Shown: in pieces, positions 26,313 to 36,223 of the stretch | Numbering within the stretch: the first letter of the stretch is position 1 | How the letters are laid out: every line of letters begins with the position of its first letter | NCBI RefSeq assembly: GCF_012275535.1 | Contig: NZ_JAAVTK010000005.1 | Location: 124,001-188,000 of the forward strand | From: Hymenobacter artigasi | Lineage (GTDB): Bacteria > Bacteroidota > Bacteroidia > Cytophagales > Hymenobacteraceae | Length of the DNA stretch: 64,000 nt | Reading direction: 5' to 3' | Program-made: the position numbers and the translations under genes | Notes under the pieces: generated by a model | Databases searched by the model: none | Told to the model about the DNA's origin: nothing | The model's input: only the letters and a program-made list of their open reading frames with translations

Positions 26313-27011
26313 TTAGTCAGGGGAGTTAGTTACCCTAATTTTCTGGTAATGTCGGTCGAGTTTGGTGCGGGCTTTTTCCAGGGTGAATTGCCATTTGACC
26401 GTGGCCCGGGCCGCATTCCGCTCGGCCACGCAAGCGGCGACGTGGGCCGTAAGCTCGTCCAGGGTGGGGATGCGCTGGTGCAGGCACTGGCGGGCGATGG
26501 CCGAGAGTTCGAGCTCGACCATGTTGAGCCAGGAAGCATTTTTGGGCGTGTAGTGTACCTCGAAGCGGGCGGCTAGGGCACGGGCCTGCGCGGCGGGCAG
26601 GTGCTGGTAGAAGACGGCGTCGGTGTGGGTGTTGAGGTTGTCCTGCACGAGCACGATTTTCGTGGCCTGCGGGTAGTGAGCGGCTAGTCGCTGCAGGAAG
26701 CGGCAGTAATCGGCCCCGGTGCGGCGGGCCGAGACCTCGACCAGGCGCTGGCCCGTGCCCGGCTCGAAGGCCGCCAGCAAACAGGCCGTGCCTTGGCGCA
26801 CGTAGGTGCTGCTCTCGCGCCGGGGCCGCCCGGCTTTGGCCGGTTGCTCGTCCGTGGCCGGCTGGGCCGGCACCGGGGGCAGGGGCTCGACGGGCTGGCC
26901 GTGGAGCACGCAGGGGCGCTCATCGAAGCAGACGACGGGAAAGCGCGGGTCATGGGGCTGCTCGTAGACGGCCAGCACGTCCTCCAGCCGGGCCACGAAG
27001 GCGGCGTTCAT
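26313..27011 (-). CDS. IS630 transposase, catalytic DDE part (ORFB)
   Basis: A 232-residue frame with the DDE integrase-like catalytic domain. First Asp in VVCFDERP (about 26-33), second in VQDNLNTH (about 126-133), and the final Glu in PKNASWLNMVELE (about 158-170). The C-terminal helix KLDRHYQKIR closes the domain. It overlaps ORFA by 4 bases, but similarity continues upstream of its ATG in this frame, so the natural product is probably a frameshift fusion with ORFA rather than a separate protein. Insertion sequence transposase. Confidence 0.9.
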   Translation of the reverse strand: MNAAFVARLEDVLAVYEQPHDPRFPVVCFDERPCVLHGQPVEPLPPVPAQPATDEQPAKAGRPRRESSTYVRQGTACLLAAFEPGTGQRLVEVSARRTGADYCRFLQRLAAHYPQATKIVLVQDNLNTHTDAVFYQHLPAAQARALAARFEVHYTPKNASWLNMVELELSAIARQCLHQRIPTLDELTAHVAACVAERNAARATVKWQFTLEKARTKLDRHYQKIRVTNSPD

Positions 27012-27478
27012 CGCCCCCAGGCACCCGTGCTGCTGGCGGTGGGGCTGCAGTTCGTTTTTTTGAGCACCTGGCGCACCGTCTCGTGCGAAATCGTGTCCAC
27101 CAGCGCCAATTCCACGGCTTTATCGGCCAGTAGGCGCAGCGTCCAACGGCTGTACCCCACCGGGGCCGGCGTGCAGGCCAGCGCCGTCACGGCCGCGCGC
27201 TGCGGGTCGTCCACGTGCAGCGGACCGCCGCTGCGCGGGGCCTCGGTCAGGGCGGCTTTCCAGCCGGCTTCTTCATAGCGGCGGCGCACCTTGCTGACGG
27301 CCTGACGGCTGAGCCCAACGGCTTGACCGGCGGCTTGTTGGCCGATACCGGTGGCCAGGGCCAGCAGCGCCTGCGCGCGGCGCACGGCCCGCACGGGTCG
27401 ACGACCGGTGCGCGTAAATTTTTCGAGGGCGGCTTGGTCAGCAGCCGGTAGGGCAAAGGGAGTAATTGGTCGGGCCAT
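27008..27478 (-). CDS. IS630 transposase, DNA-binding part (ORFA)
   Basis: A 156-residue frame with the helix-turn-helix region of IS630 transposases: RAVRRAQALLALATG, GQAVGLSRQAVSKVRRRYEEAGW and the winged segment PVGYSRWTLRLLADKAVE, ending ISHETVRQVLKK. After the Lys-Lys the frame enters non-conserved residues and stops; moving back one base at the A7 run there continues as NELQPHRQQHGCLGA into ORFB. This is the usual layout of frameshifted IS630 elements. Confidence 0.88.
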   Translation of the reverse strand: MARPITPFALPAADQAALEKFTRTGRRPVRAVRRAQALLALATGIGQQAAGQAVGLSRQAVSKVRRRYEEAGWKAALTEAPRSGGPLHVDDPQRAAVTALACTPAPVGYSRWTLRLLADKAVELALVDTISHETVRQVLKKTNCSPTASSTGAWGR

Positions 27479-27556
27479 GGGCTCCCAACTCCAAGCCCTT
27501 TATTTTGTTGTCTAATTCCCTTGACGCAGCACTAGCGGCGGACGGGACAATTACAC

Positions 27557-27592
27557 AAAAAAAGTCCCGCTGGCAGTGCCAGCGGGACTTTT
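27557..27592 (-). terminator. Terminator of the groES-groEL operon
   Basis: Stem AAGTCCCGCTGGCA with its complement TGCCAGCGGGACTT; on the minus strand it ends in seven T and lies about 45 bases after the groEL stop, just outside the right end of the IS. Confidence 0.88.
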
Positions 27593-27635
27593 CAAGCTAA
27601 TAGCTAAGGGCTAAAAGCTGGGAGCTAATGCAAGA

Positions 27636-29294
<1,659 letters not shown>

Positions 29295-29334
29295 TTAAGA
29301 ATTAATAATTAAGAATTAGGGATTTTCGGCGGGC

Positions 29335-29625
29335 CTAGAGCACCGCGAAAATGTCCGACTCGCGCATGATGAGCAGGTCCTCACCGTCAACGGTGATTTC
29401 GGTGCCGGCGTACTTACCGTAGAGCACCTGGTCGCCCACTTTTACCTGGGGCTTGATGATGGTGCCGCTGTCAGCGGTTTTGCCTTCGCCCACGGCCACT
29501 ACTTCGCCACGCTGGGGCTTCTCCTTGGCCGTATCGGGGATGATGATGCCGGATTTGGTTTTCTCCTCGGCGGCGGCGGCGCGAACAATTACGCGGTCGG
29601 CCAGCGGTTTCATGCTAAGTGCCAT
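29335..29625 (-). CDS. groES: Co-chaperonin GroES
   Basis: A 96-residue co-chaperonin that caps GroEL as a heptamer. The start [10 protein letters not shown] (after MALS), the mobile loop [18 protein letters not shown] (about 20-37), the roof segment and the end [16 protein letters not shown] are all standard. It is the first gene of the groES-groEL operon; the gap of about 190 bases before it (29626-29819) would hold the promoter. I see TTTTG and TTTG-rich motifs there on the minus strand but no unambiguous box. Confidence 0.97.
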   Translation of the reverse strand: MALSMKPLADRVIVRAAAAEEKTKSGIIIPDTAKEKPQRGEVVAVGEGKTADSGTIIKPQVKVGDQVLYGKYAGTEITVDGEDLLIMRESDIFAVL

Positions 29626-29819
29626 TTTGGGTGTGTTTGGGTTGGATTAAGTTGAAATACTAGGTGCCCGGCCCTGTCTCATTTCCCGTGCCAGCGCCAC
29701 AAACCTGACAAAATGGGCAAGTTTTATCAATGAAACGTGGCAGAAGTGGCGGATGTGCCGGTGCCAGTGGCTGGTCCTGCCGCGCAATACGACCGCATCG
29801 GCCCGGTGTTGCGCTCAAC

Positions 29820-29859
29820 AAAAAAGCCGGTGCCTCTCGCTAGAGAAGCACCGGCTTTT
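29820..29859 (-). terminator. Terminator of secG
   Basis: Stem AAAAGCCGGTGC (29822-29833) paired with GCACCGGCTTTT (29848-29859); minus-strand T tract follows. It separates the secG cluster from groES. Confidence 0.87.
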
Positions 29860-29883
29860 GCAGGTTCAGAATGGGAGCCGCGA

Positions 29884-30306
29884 CTACTGAGCGGGCGTGT
29901 TGGCCGGCGCTGGCGTGGTGGTGCCAGCGGGAGCAGTAGCCGGTGCAGTAGCGTCGGGGGTAGTAGCCGGCGCGGTAGCATCGGGGGCAGCGGGGGCCGG
30001 AGCACTCGGAGCCGTAGGAGCCGGCAGCTTGGTTTCCAGAGCGCGCTGCTGGTTCACGCTGCGCACCGGGCCACCGCCGGTGGAGGTGAGCATGTGCGAG
30101 CCGAGCGACAGCACTACCAAGCCAATAGCGAAGCCCCAGGTGAGTTTTTCGAGCAGGTCGCCGGTGCGTTTCACGCCCATCATGCTGGCCGCGCCGCCGG
30201 CGCTAAACTGGCTGGAAATTCCACCCCCTTTGGGGTTTTGGGCCAGTACCACGAGGGCCAGCAGGAAACACACCAAGAGAATGAGGATGATTAGAGCAGT
30301 GTACAT
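29884..30306 (-). CDS. secG: Preprotein translocase subunit SecG
   Basis: A 140-residue inner-membrane subunit of the SecYEG channel. Two membrane helices are seen (about 3-22 and 56-74) around the conserved cytosolic loop VVLAQNPKGGGISSQF and GVKRTGDLLEKLTW. The last 50 residues are a low-complexity Ala/Pro/Thr tail made of near repeats (DATAPAT), longer than in most SecG proteins and probably a disordered extension. It ends the miaB-lptE-TPR gene row and is followed by a terminator, so it is likely the last gene of that transcript. Confidence 0.95.
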   Translation of the reverse strand: MYTALIILILLVCFLLALVVLAQNPKGGGISSQFSAGGAASMMGVKRTGDLLEKLTWGFAIGLVVLSLGSHMLTSTGGGPVRSVNQQRALETKLPAPTAPSAPAPAAPDATAPATTPDATAPATAPAGTTTPAPANTPAQ

Positions 30307-30333
30307 GAGGGGTAAAAAAGCTGAAAAAGCAAA

Positions 30334-32031
30334 TTACGCTGAAGGTTGCAATGATTGAATCTGGGCTGCAAAGTACGCCATTTTTTCCGGCTGCTTCACC
30401 ATGAGCTTTTCATAAATCTCAATGGCCCGGGCCGTTTTGCCCTGCCGCACGAAGATGCGAGCCAGATTTTCGGAAACCAGGTCGGGTTCGGCGCGGGTGC
30501 TGCGCACGCTCAGGTCGGGCTGGCCGCCGGGCGCGGGCGGCAGCATGCCGGGCCGCGTGAGGCGCGGCTGGCGCTTGAGGAAGTTATTGATGAGGTCGGC
30601 CTTATTGGGCAGCTCCGGCGGTACCGGGCAGTGCGTGGCCCAGTGGTCTAGCAGCAGCGGGTCGGGCTCGAAGAAGGTACCGGTGGGCGGAAGCGGCACG
30701 GCCGGCGGCTGGGCGGCCGCGACCACGGCGGTGGAGGTTTCGGCGGCTTCGGCCTTGGCAATCAGCAAGTCGAGTAGCTGCATGGACAGTCCCAGGCGGC
30801 TACTTTCTCCGAAAGCGTAGCCCACCATGGCGTCGCCGGTGAAGGCGGCCGGGGTGAACACAGGCGCGGCCGGAACCAGTGCCGCCAAGGGCAACGCAGT
30901 AGAGCTAATCAGGCTGCGGGTAACGGCCGAGGCCGCCCATTCGTCAACCAGGCCCGGTAGCTGATAGGTAGGCGCGATGACCGGTGACGCATCAGCCAAA
31001 CCAAACTCAAACCGGGCTTCGCCCACCTCTACCGGTGGCCGAATGGCGGGGGCCTGGGCCGGCAGCTCGTCGGCTGCTTCAGCTAATTTGAGTGCTTCGG
31101 CGGGCAGCGCGGCGGGCGTTTCTACTGTTTCGGCCAAGGTGGTTACCATGATGGTAGCCTCTTCCAGGTCGACCAATAGAGGTAAATCCACCAAGGCTGG
31201 CTCCACCGGAATTACCTCCACCAACGGTATTAATGCTTCCGGTTTAGCCCCTAGCGAAGGGCTTTCGGGTATTGCTGGCAACGCCGCCACCGGCACTTCC
31301 GGAATCACCGGCACCGGTTCCGGCGCAATAAATGCAACTACGGCGGGGAGGACTTCAATGGTAGCTGCCGGAGCTACCGGAATGGCAGGAGCTGCGGGCA
31401 GCGGAGCAGCGATTGTTAACGAGTGTTCCGCATCGACAGCGGCGGGAGCTGCAACTGATGACTGCGCTTCCGCAGCTGTCGCAACCGGTTCGGATATTAC
31501 CTCCGGGATAATGGCTGCCAGTGGTGGTGCGGGTGCTGCTACCGGTTCGGGCGTCACCTCAATTACCACGGGTGCTGGCGGTGGCGCGGGTGCTGCCACT
31601 GGTTCGGGTATTACCTCAATTGCTTCTATTACCACTGCTGGCAGCGGTGGCGCGGCAATTTCGGCGGCAGCTGGTGCTACCGGCTGCGGGAGGATAGCCG
31701 GCGCGACTTCGGCGGCCGGGGCTGGCTCGGCGGCGGCCGGGGATTCAATGGCGGGCGCTGCTTCGGGCGTCGCAATAGCGGCGGGGAGGGGCTCGGGCTC
31801 TACCAGCTCGATGAGGCGGCGCAGCAGGCTGCGGTCGGCGGCGTAGGTGGCGGCACGGCGCAGACGCTGGCTGGCCAGCATGGTGCCCTGGTCGTGGGCG
31901 GCTTTGGCCAGCAGCAGGTGCGCCGTCTGGCAGTAGGGAAATGCCTGGGCCAGCTGCTCAAGCTCGCGCACTTCGGCCGGACCCAGGGAAGTGGGGCGGT
32001 CGAGAACGTGCAGGAGCGTAGCGCGGGTCAC
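30334..32031 (-). CDS. TPR-type protein with long Ala/Pro-rich linker
   Basis: A 565-residue protein with two conserved ends and a disordered middle. Residues 1-75 (LGPAEVRELEQLAQAFPYCQ, HLLLAKAAHD, LRRAATYAADRSLLRRLI) and the last 70 (NLARIFVRQGKTARAIEIY, a TPR unit) match a conserved Bacteroidota family always found between lptE and secG. About residues 80-400 are Pro/Ala/Val/Glu repeats, typical of a spacer. The function is unknown; linkage to lptE and secG hints at envelope biogenesis. A 289-codon open frame on the opposite strand (30977-31846) is a by-product of the repeats. Confidence 0.85.
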   Translation of the reverse strand: MTRATLLHVLDRPTSLGPAEVRELEQLAQAFPYCQTAHLLLAKAAHDQGTMLASQRLRRAATYAADRSLLRRLIELVEPEPLPAAIATPEAAPAIESPAAAEPAPAAEVAPAILPQPVAPAAAEIAAPPLPAVVIEAIEVIPEPVAAPAPPPAPVVIEVTPEPVAAPAPPLAAIIPEVISEPVATAAEAQSSVAAPAAVDAEHSLTIAAPLPAAPAIPVAPAATIEVLPAVVAFIAPEPVPVIPEVPVAALPAIPESPSLGAKPEALIPLVEVIPVEPALVDLPLLVDLEEATIMVTTLAETVETPAALPAEALKLAEAADELPAQAPAIRPPVEVGEARFEFGLADASPVIAPTYQLPGLVDEWAASAVTRSLISSTALPLAALVPAAPVFTPAAFTGDAMVGYAFGESSRLGLSMQLLDLLIAKAEAAETSTAVVAAAQPPAVPLPPTGTFFEPDPLLLDHWATHCPVPPELPNKADLINNFLKRQPRLTRPGMLPPAPGGQPDLSVRSTRAEPDLVSENLARIFVRQGKTARAIEIYEKLMVKQPEKMAYFAAQIQSLQPSA

Positions 32032-32249
32032 GGATGAAAAAGGCAGTTAAAGTGGTGAGAGAATAACGACTGGTATTCGCGGCAAAACCGTTAATCAGCG
32101 TATTCGGACCCATTAAATGGGGGTGCAACATTACGCTAATTTACGCAGATACCCCGGCTGCTACGGTGCTGCTAATTGATATTTCCCGAAAAATTAAGCA
32201 CGTAATTTCTCCGCCGCCTCACTACTTCAGCCCCCAATTTATTCGCCGA

Positions 32250-32828
32250 CTACCAGTTAGCTACCGACTTATTGAAAATGTCGGTAATGATTTTATCCGT
32301 GGTGGTGCGCACGGCGGTGGGGTCGTTGTTGATGGTCGAAATATTGCGGTTGGCCGCGTAGTCGTCGAAATTCTGGAATACCTGCTCGAAGCTCTGCTTG
32401 TCGTCCTTGGTGTTGGTGAAGCGCATTTTGACCTGAATGGTGAGGCGGTTCGAGCCGGCCTGCGACACGCCGTTGACCTGCTGAATGGAGGCCGGGGCAA
32501 AGTCGTAGGCCACAATGTTGCCGTCGAATTGCAGGTCGCCGTCGCGGGGCACGAGCTTCAGGTTGGTATTGCGCTGGAAATAATCCTTCAAATCCTCGGT
32601 GAAGCGCTGCGTCAGAAAGGCCGGCCCCGAGGGCGAGTTATTCTGAATAGTGGCAATGGAAATGGTACGCACCGCCGGGTCGATGTTGGTGCCGTTGAAC
32701 GAGTACGCGCCGCAGCCGGTCAGGAAGCAGCAAGCCACAAGCCACAAGCCGCAAGTCACAAGCCAGCCGGTAGCTTGCCGCTTGCTGCTTGTGGCTTGTG
32801 GCTGATTCTTAAACTTGCTCCAGGTCAT
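32250..32828 (-). CDS. lptE: LptE family LPS-assembly lipoprotein
   Basis: A 192-residue outer-membrane lipoprotein expected to form the LPS-translocation plug with LptD. The signal peptide has its lipobox LTGC with Cys39, then GAYSFNGTNI; the mature part has the LptE pattern (AVRTISIATIQN, FTEDLKDYFQRNTNLKLV, LQFDGNIVAYDF). Remarkably, bases 32733-32803, encoding much of the signal peptide, form a long palindrome of CAAGCCACAAGC type. The start overlaps the end of the sigma54 activator gene by 20 bases, implying coupling. A shorter signal peptide from a later start would lack the basic n-region. Confidence 0.88.
   Translation of the reverse strand: MTWSKFKNQPQATSSKRQATGWLVTCGLWLVACCFLTGCGAYSFNGTNIDPAVRTISIATIQNNSPSGPAFLTQRFTEDLKDYFQRNTNLKLVPRDGDLQFDGNIVAYDFAPASIQQVNGVSQAGSNRLTIQVKMRFTNTKDDKQSFEQVFQNFDDYAANRNISTINNDPTAVRTTTDKIITDIFNKSVANW
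32733..32803. repeat. Palindrome inside the lptE signal-peptide coding region
   Basis: Left arm 32733-32755 (AGCCACAAGCCACAAGCCGC, continuing AAG) pairs with 32774-32803 (ending CTTGTGGCTTGTGGCT) allowing a small bulge. It resembles the intergenic palindromes of this genome but lies within coding sequence, encoding about residues 9-34 of LptE. Confidence 0.8.
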
Positions 32829-34104
32829 ATTGCTTGAGTTTGCGGTACAGGGTGCGTTCCGAGATGCCCAGGTCGTGGGCGGCGTATTTGCGCTTGTTGT
32901 TGTGCTTCTTCAACGCCTTGAGAATCATCTCGCGTTCCTTGATGTCGAGCGAGAGCGTTTCCTCCTCGGTTTCGTGCGAAATATCCTCCACCGGAGTTTC
33001 ATCGTCGTAGCTCGTCGTCGGCTCGTTTTTATACGGGTTGGGGGCGGCGGGCAGGAAATACTCGGCGGCTTCCCGGTTGTCAAACGCGCCGGAAGGTGCC
33101 GTATTGTTATTGCTGAAGAGGTGGCTGTTCTGGCGCAGCAGCTCCTGGGCCTCGTGGGGGCGCTGGCCGGTGGCCAGCTCCAGCACCATTTTCTTGAGGT
33201 CCGTCATGTCGCGGCGCATGTCGAACAGGATTTTGTAGAGCAGGTCCCGCTCCGAATAGCCGGCCGCACCGTCGGGCGCGCTGGAGCCCAACAGCATGGG
33301 CAGGCGGCTGGTCTGCTCCTGCGGCAGGTAGGGAGCCAGGCGGCGGGCATCAATATCGCGCTCAGTTTCGAGCACCGACATCTGCTCGGCGATGTTCTTG
33401 AGCTGGCGGATGTTGCCGGGGAAACGGAAGCGCGTGAGCACCGGCACGGCGTCGGGCAGCAGCGTGATGGGCCGGGTGCGGTAGCGCTCGGCCGCATCCG
33501 AAGCAAACTTGCGAAACAGCAGGTAGATATCCTCGCCGCGCTCGCGCAGCGGGGGCACCGTAATCGGCACCGTGTTGAGGCGGTAGTACAGGTCTTCGCG
33601 GAAGGTGCCGGCCTGCACGCGGTCGAGCAGGTTCACGTTGGTGGCAGCCACCACGCGCACGTCGGTTTTCTGCACCTTGCTGGAACCCACCCGAATAAAC
33701 TCGCCATTCTCCAGCACGCGCAGCAGGCGGGCCTGGGTGCCGAGCGGCATCTCGCCGATTTCGTCCAGGAAAATGGTGCCGCCGTTGGTTACCTCGAAAT
33801 AGCCCTTGCGGGCCTCATTGGCGCCGGTGAAAGACCCTTTTTCGTGGCCAAACAGCTCGGAGTCAATCGTGCCCTCCGGAATCGCGCCGCAGTTGATGGC
33901 AATAAACTGCCCATGCTTGCGCGGCGAAAGGGCATGGATAATCTTGGAAAACGACTCCTTGCCCGACCCGCTTTCGCCGGTAATGAGCACCGTCATATCG
34001 GTTGGCGCGACCTGCGCGGCCACCTGAATGGCGTAGTTCAGCGTCGGTGCATTACCGATGATGCCGAACCGGAGCTTGATGGATTGAATTTCTTGCGTAG
34101 TCAA
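32809..34104 (-). CDS. Sigma-54-dependent transcriptional activator
   Basis: A 431-residue AAA+ activator of sigma54 RNA polymerase. Walker A GESGSGKE (about 43-50), the sigma54-contacting loop GSFTGA (a variant of GAFTGA), Walker B GGTIFLDEIGE, sensor loop RFPGNIRQLKN and a C-terminal Fis-type helix-turn-helix (KYAAHDLGISERTLYRKLKQ). There is no N-terminal receiver or sensory domain, so activity is probably set by level or partner proteins. The region from 285 to 385 is an acidic linker. It overlaps lptE and sits in the conserved Cytophagales row after miaB, here separated from miaB by hicAB. Confidence 0.93.
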   Translation of the reverse strand: MTTQEIQSIKLRFGIIGNAPTLNYAIQVAAQVAPTDMTVLITGESGSGKESFSKIIHALSPRKHGQFIAINCGAIPEGTIDSELFGHEKGSFTGANEARKGYFEVTNGGTIFLDEIGEMPLGTQARLLRVLENGEFIRVGSSKVQKTDVRVVAATNVNLLDRVQAGTFREDLYYRLNTVPITVPPLRERGEDIYLLFRKFASDAAERYRTRPITLLPDAVPVLTRFRFPGNIRQLKNIAEQMSVLETERDIDARRLAPYLPQEQTSRLPMLLGSSAPDGAAGYSERDLLYKILFDMRRDMTDLKKMVLELATGQRPHEAQELLRQNSHLFSNNNTAPSGAFDNREAAEYFLPAAPNPYKNEPTTSYDDETPVEDISHETEEETLSLDIKEREMILKALKKHNNKRKYAAHDLGISERTLYRKLKQYDLEQV

Positions 34105-34126
34105 AGGAAAGTCGGGTTAAAGGCTG

Positions 34127-34348
34127 CTAGGCAGCTATTTGCAGCCGTTCGCGCGGGGCTGGAATCTCACGGCCCAGCTCGTGGGCAAAATCCATCCATT
34201 CCTGAATGATAACCAGCACATTGGCGAGTGCCGCTTCCTGCGTCGGACCATCTGCCATGCAGCCCGGCAAGTCAGGTACTTCCACAATGAAAGCCTGGTC
34301 TTCGGCGCTCCAATACAGCACAACCGGGTAATGATGAGGGTCGAACAT
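34127..34348 (-). CDS. hicB: HicB-like antitoxin
   Basis: A 73-residue antitoxin. The partial RNase H-like fold of HicB shows as VVLYWSAEDQAFIVEVPDLPGCMADG (positions about 9-34), then helix EAALANVLVIIQEW. There is no added DNA-binding domain, so repression might rely on other means. It follows hicA by 18 bases on the minus strand in the order hicA-hicB, and ends 22 bases before the sigma54 activator. It should neutralise the HicA product by direct binding. Confidence 0.85.
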   Translation of the reverse strand: MFDPHHYPVVLYWSAEDQAFIVEVPDLPGCMADGPTQEAALANVLVIIQEWMDFAHELGREIPAPRERLQIAA

Positions 34349-34366
34349 GGCGGTTGAATAAGAGCG

Positions 34367-34633
34367 TTAAATGGTGTCCAGTTTCAGCGCTGCCCGGTAT
34401 TTTAACAAAATTGAGCGCACTTGTTTGGCTTGATACGGTTTCACCGCATTGCCGATGGCCGGCTGGATATTGATTAAATCGTCGATACCGGCTTTGCCAA
34501 ATAAATGGTGGCTGCCTCGTATTCTTTTTTCGAAACCCAGTGCCTCAAGCAACAAAAACAGCGCATTAAAGTCCAGCGTCTGGTCATGTTGTCCCGAAAG
34601 CAGTTGCGCCAGAAACTTCTGGCGCCGGCTCAT
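34367..34633 (-). CDS. hicA: HicA-like toxin, mRNA interferase
   Basis: An 88-residue toxin of the dsRBD-like HicA type. The segment [18 protein letters not shown] carries the catalytic His (42 or 43) in the GSHHLF context; the remainder ([25 protein letters not shown]) completes the fold, with the typical KPYQ patch. HicA cleaves mRNA and tmRNA until bound by HicB. Its ATG overlaps the miaB stop as ATGA (34630-34633), so its translation is coupled to miaB. The gene is somewhat longer than classic 60-residue HicA but matches the Bacteroidota subfamily. Confidence 0.85.
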   Translation of the reverse strand: MSRRQKFLAQLLSGQHDQTLDFNALFLLLEALGFEKRIRGSHHLFGKAGIDDLINIQPAIGNAVKPYQAKQVRSILLKYRAALKLDTI

Positions 34634-36066
34634 GCAACCGTACCCAGCAACGTACTGGCCGAGCTCGAATGCACGAGCACATTCACGTAATCACCTTTCT
34701 TGAAATTGCCTTTCGGAAAAATGACAACCTGGTTCTGGCTGTTGCGGCCGCTCAGGTCGTCTTTCGAGCGCTTCGAGAAGTTCTCAACCAATACTCTATG
34801 TACCTGGCCCACGGAGCGGGAATTGCGCTTGGCACTGTAAACCTGCTGAACATCAATTAACTCCTGCAAGCGGCGCTTCTTGGTTTCGAGCGGAATATCG
34901 TCCTCCAGCTTGCGGGCGGCCAGCGTACCGGGGCGCTCCGAATAGAAGAACTGGTAGGCCATGTCGTACTGCACGAAGTGCATCAACGACTTCGTGTCCT
35001 CGTGCTCCTCCTCAGTTTCGGAGCAGAAACCGGCAATCATGTCCGTCGAGATGGCGCAGTCGTCGCCCAGAATTTCGCGGATGCGGTTCACCCGTGCCTC
35101 GTACCAGGGCCGGTCGTAGGTGCGGTTCATAAGGGCCAGCACGCGGGAGTTGCCGCTCTGGGCCGGCAGGTGGATGTACTTGCAGATGTTCTCGTGGCGT
35201 GCCATGGTATGCAGCACTTCGTCGGTGATGTCCTTGGGGTGCGAGGTGGAGAAGCGCACCCGCAGCTCGGGGCTGATGAGGGCCACGCGCTCCAGCAACT
35301 GGGCGAAGTTGACGTGCTCGGTGCCGTCGGCCGAAGCCCACTTGTAGGAGTCCACGTTCTGGCCCAGCAGGGTCACTTCCTTGTAGCCGGCCGCCACCAA
35401 GTCGCTGGCTTCCTGAATGATGCTGTGGGCATCGCGGCTGCGCTCGCGGCCCCGGGTGAAGGGCACCACGCAGAACGAGCACATGTTGTCGCAGCCGCGC
35501 ATGATGCTGATGAAGGCCGACACGCCGTTGCTGTTCAGGCGCACGGGCGTGATGTCGGCGTAGGTTTCCTCGCGGCTTAGCAGCACGTTCACGCCCCGTT
35601 GCCCGCCATCGACCTGGCTGATGAGGGCGGGTAGGTCGCGGTAGGCATCGGGGCCCACCACGAGGTCCACAATTTTGTCTTCTTCCAGAAACTTGCTTTT
35701 CAGGCGCTCGGCCATGCAGCCGAGTACGCCCACCAGCATGCCGGGCTTGCGCTTTTTGTGCGCGTTTATCTGCTTGAGGCGCATGCGCACGGTCTGCTCG
35801 GCCTTCTCGCGGATGGAGCAAGTATTGAGCAGCACGAGGTCGGCGTTGGCGAGGTCGTCGGTGGTGTCAAAACCTTCGTCGAACAAGATGCTCGACACGA
35901 TTTCGGAATCCGAGAAGTTCATCTGGCAGCCATAGCTTTCGATGTAGAGCTTGCGCTGACGGCCGGTGCGGGTGGCGGCCGTTACCCGCACCTCGCCGCT
36001 GGGCGTAGCCTCGGCGGTGGGGGCGGCTTTATCTAAAAAATCAAGGGTTAGCAGGGGTTGGGCCAT
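34630..36066 (-). CDS. miaB: tRNA-2-methylthio-N6-isopentenyladenosine synthase
   Basis: A 478-residue radical-SAM methylthiotransferase that adds a methylthio group to i6A37 of tRNA. N-terminal UPF0004 domain with [23 protein letters not shown] and GCMAERL (three cluster-binding Cys); radical-SAM motif [17 protein letters not shown] with CxxxCxxC; and a C-terminal TRAM domain (about 405-475). A 35-residue N-terminal extension precedes the first domain. Promoter box TATCTTTG lies 26 bases upstream. It begins the gene row leading to secG. miaE, which hydroxylates the same base later, is at 45803. Confidence 0.97.
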   Translation of the reverse strand: MAQPLLTLDFLDKAAPTAEATPSGEVRVTAATRTGRQRKLYIESYGCQMNFSDSEIVSSILFDEGFDTTDDLANADLVLLNTCSIREKAEQTVRMRLKQINAHKKRKPGMLVGVLGCMAERLKSKFLEEDKIVDLVVGPDAYRDLPALISQVDGGQRGVNVLLSREETYADITPVRLNSNGVSAFISIMRGCDNMCSFCVVPFTRGRERSRDAHSIIQEASDLVAAGYKEVTLLGQNVDSYKWASADGTEHVNFAQLLERVALISPELRVRFSTSHPKDITDEVLHTMARHENICKYIHLPAQSGNSRVLALMNRTYDRPWYEARVNRIREILGDDCAISTDMIAGFCSETEEEHEDTKSLMHFVQYDMAYQFFYSERPGTLAARKLEDDIPLETKKRRLQELIDVQQVYSAKRNSRSVGQVHRVLVENFSKRSKDDLSGRNSQNQVVIFPKGNFKKGDYVNVLVHSSSASTLLGTVA

Positions 36067-36091
36067 ATTCTAAACGCTTTTCGGCGGACGA

Positions 36092-36099
36092 CAAAGATA
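36092..36099 (-). promoter_or_regulatory. Promoter -7 box of miaB
   Basis: TATCTTTG on the minus strand (36099 to 36092), a TAnnTTTG match 26 bases before the miaB ATG at 36066. Confidence 0.7.
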
Positions 36100-36137
36100 C
36101 GCCGGCCGAAGCTAAAATGACAGAATGGCAGAACAAT

Positions 36138-36223
36138 GTAGGGGCGGGGCTCGTCCCCGCCCGTCGTTAAACGACACCCGTTCGATTCGTTCAACGACGG
36201 GCGGGGGCAAGCCTCGCCCCTAC
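36138..36223. repeat. Palindromic repeat that supplies the pabB stop codon
   Basis: Arms 36138-36174 and 36187-36223 (GTAGGGGCG..CCCGCCCGTCGTT type) pair with few mismatches. The TAG stop of pabB (36220-36222, minus strand) lies inside the right arm. It separates pabB from miaB. Confidence 0.82.

Larger units (their letters stand above)
26309..27532 (-). mobile_element. IS630 family insertion sequence, apparently complete
   Basis: A 1224-base element. Its ends are imperfect inverted repeats of about 21 bases (26309-26329 GTGCTTAGTCAGGGGAGTTAG; 27512-27532 read on the minus strand GTGCTGCGTCAAGGGAATTAG). It is flanked by TA at 26307-26308 and 27533-27534, the target duplication typical of IS630/Tc1. 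Two minus-strand frames encode the transposase, joined by a probable -1 frameshift at the A7 run (minus strand; T7 at 27055-27061). All DDE motifs are present, so it may be active. Confidence 0.9.

Noticed and set aside
29626-29735. CIRCE heat-shock operator before groES
   Set aside because: No TTAGCACTC-N9-GAGTGCTAA inverted repeat is seen.
30977-31846. 289-codon plus-strand frame rich in Gly, Ser, Thr and Ala
   Set aside because: It is the antisense of the Ala/Pro/Val linker repeats in the TPR protein gene.
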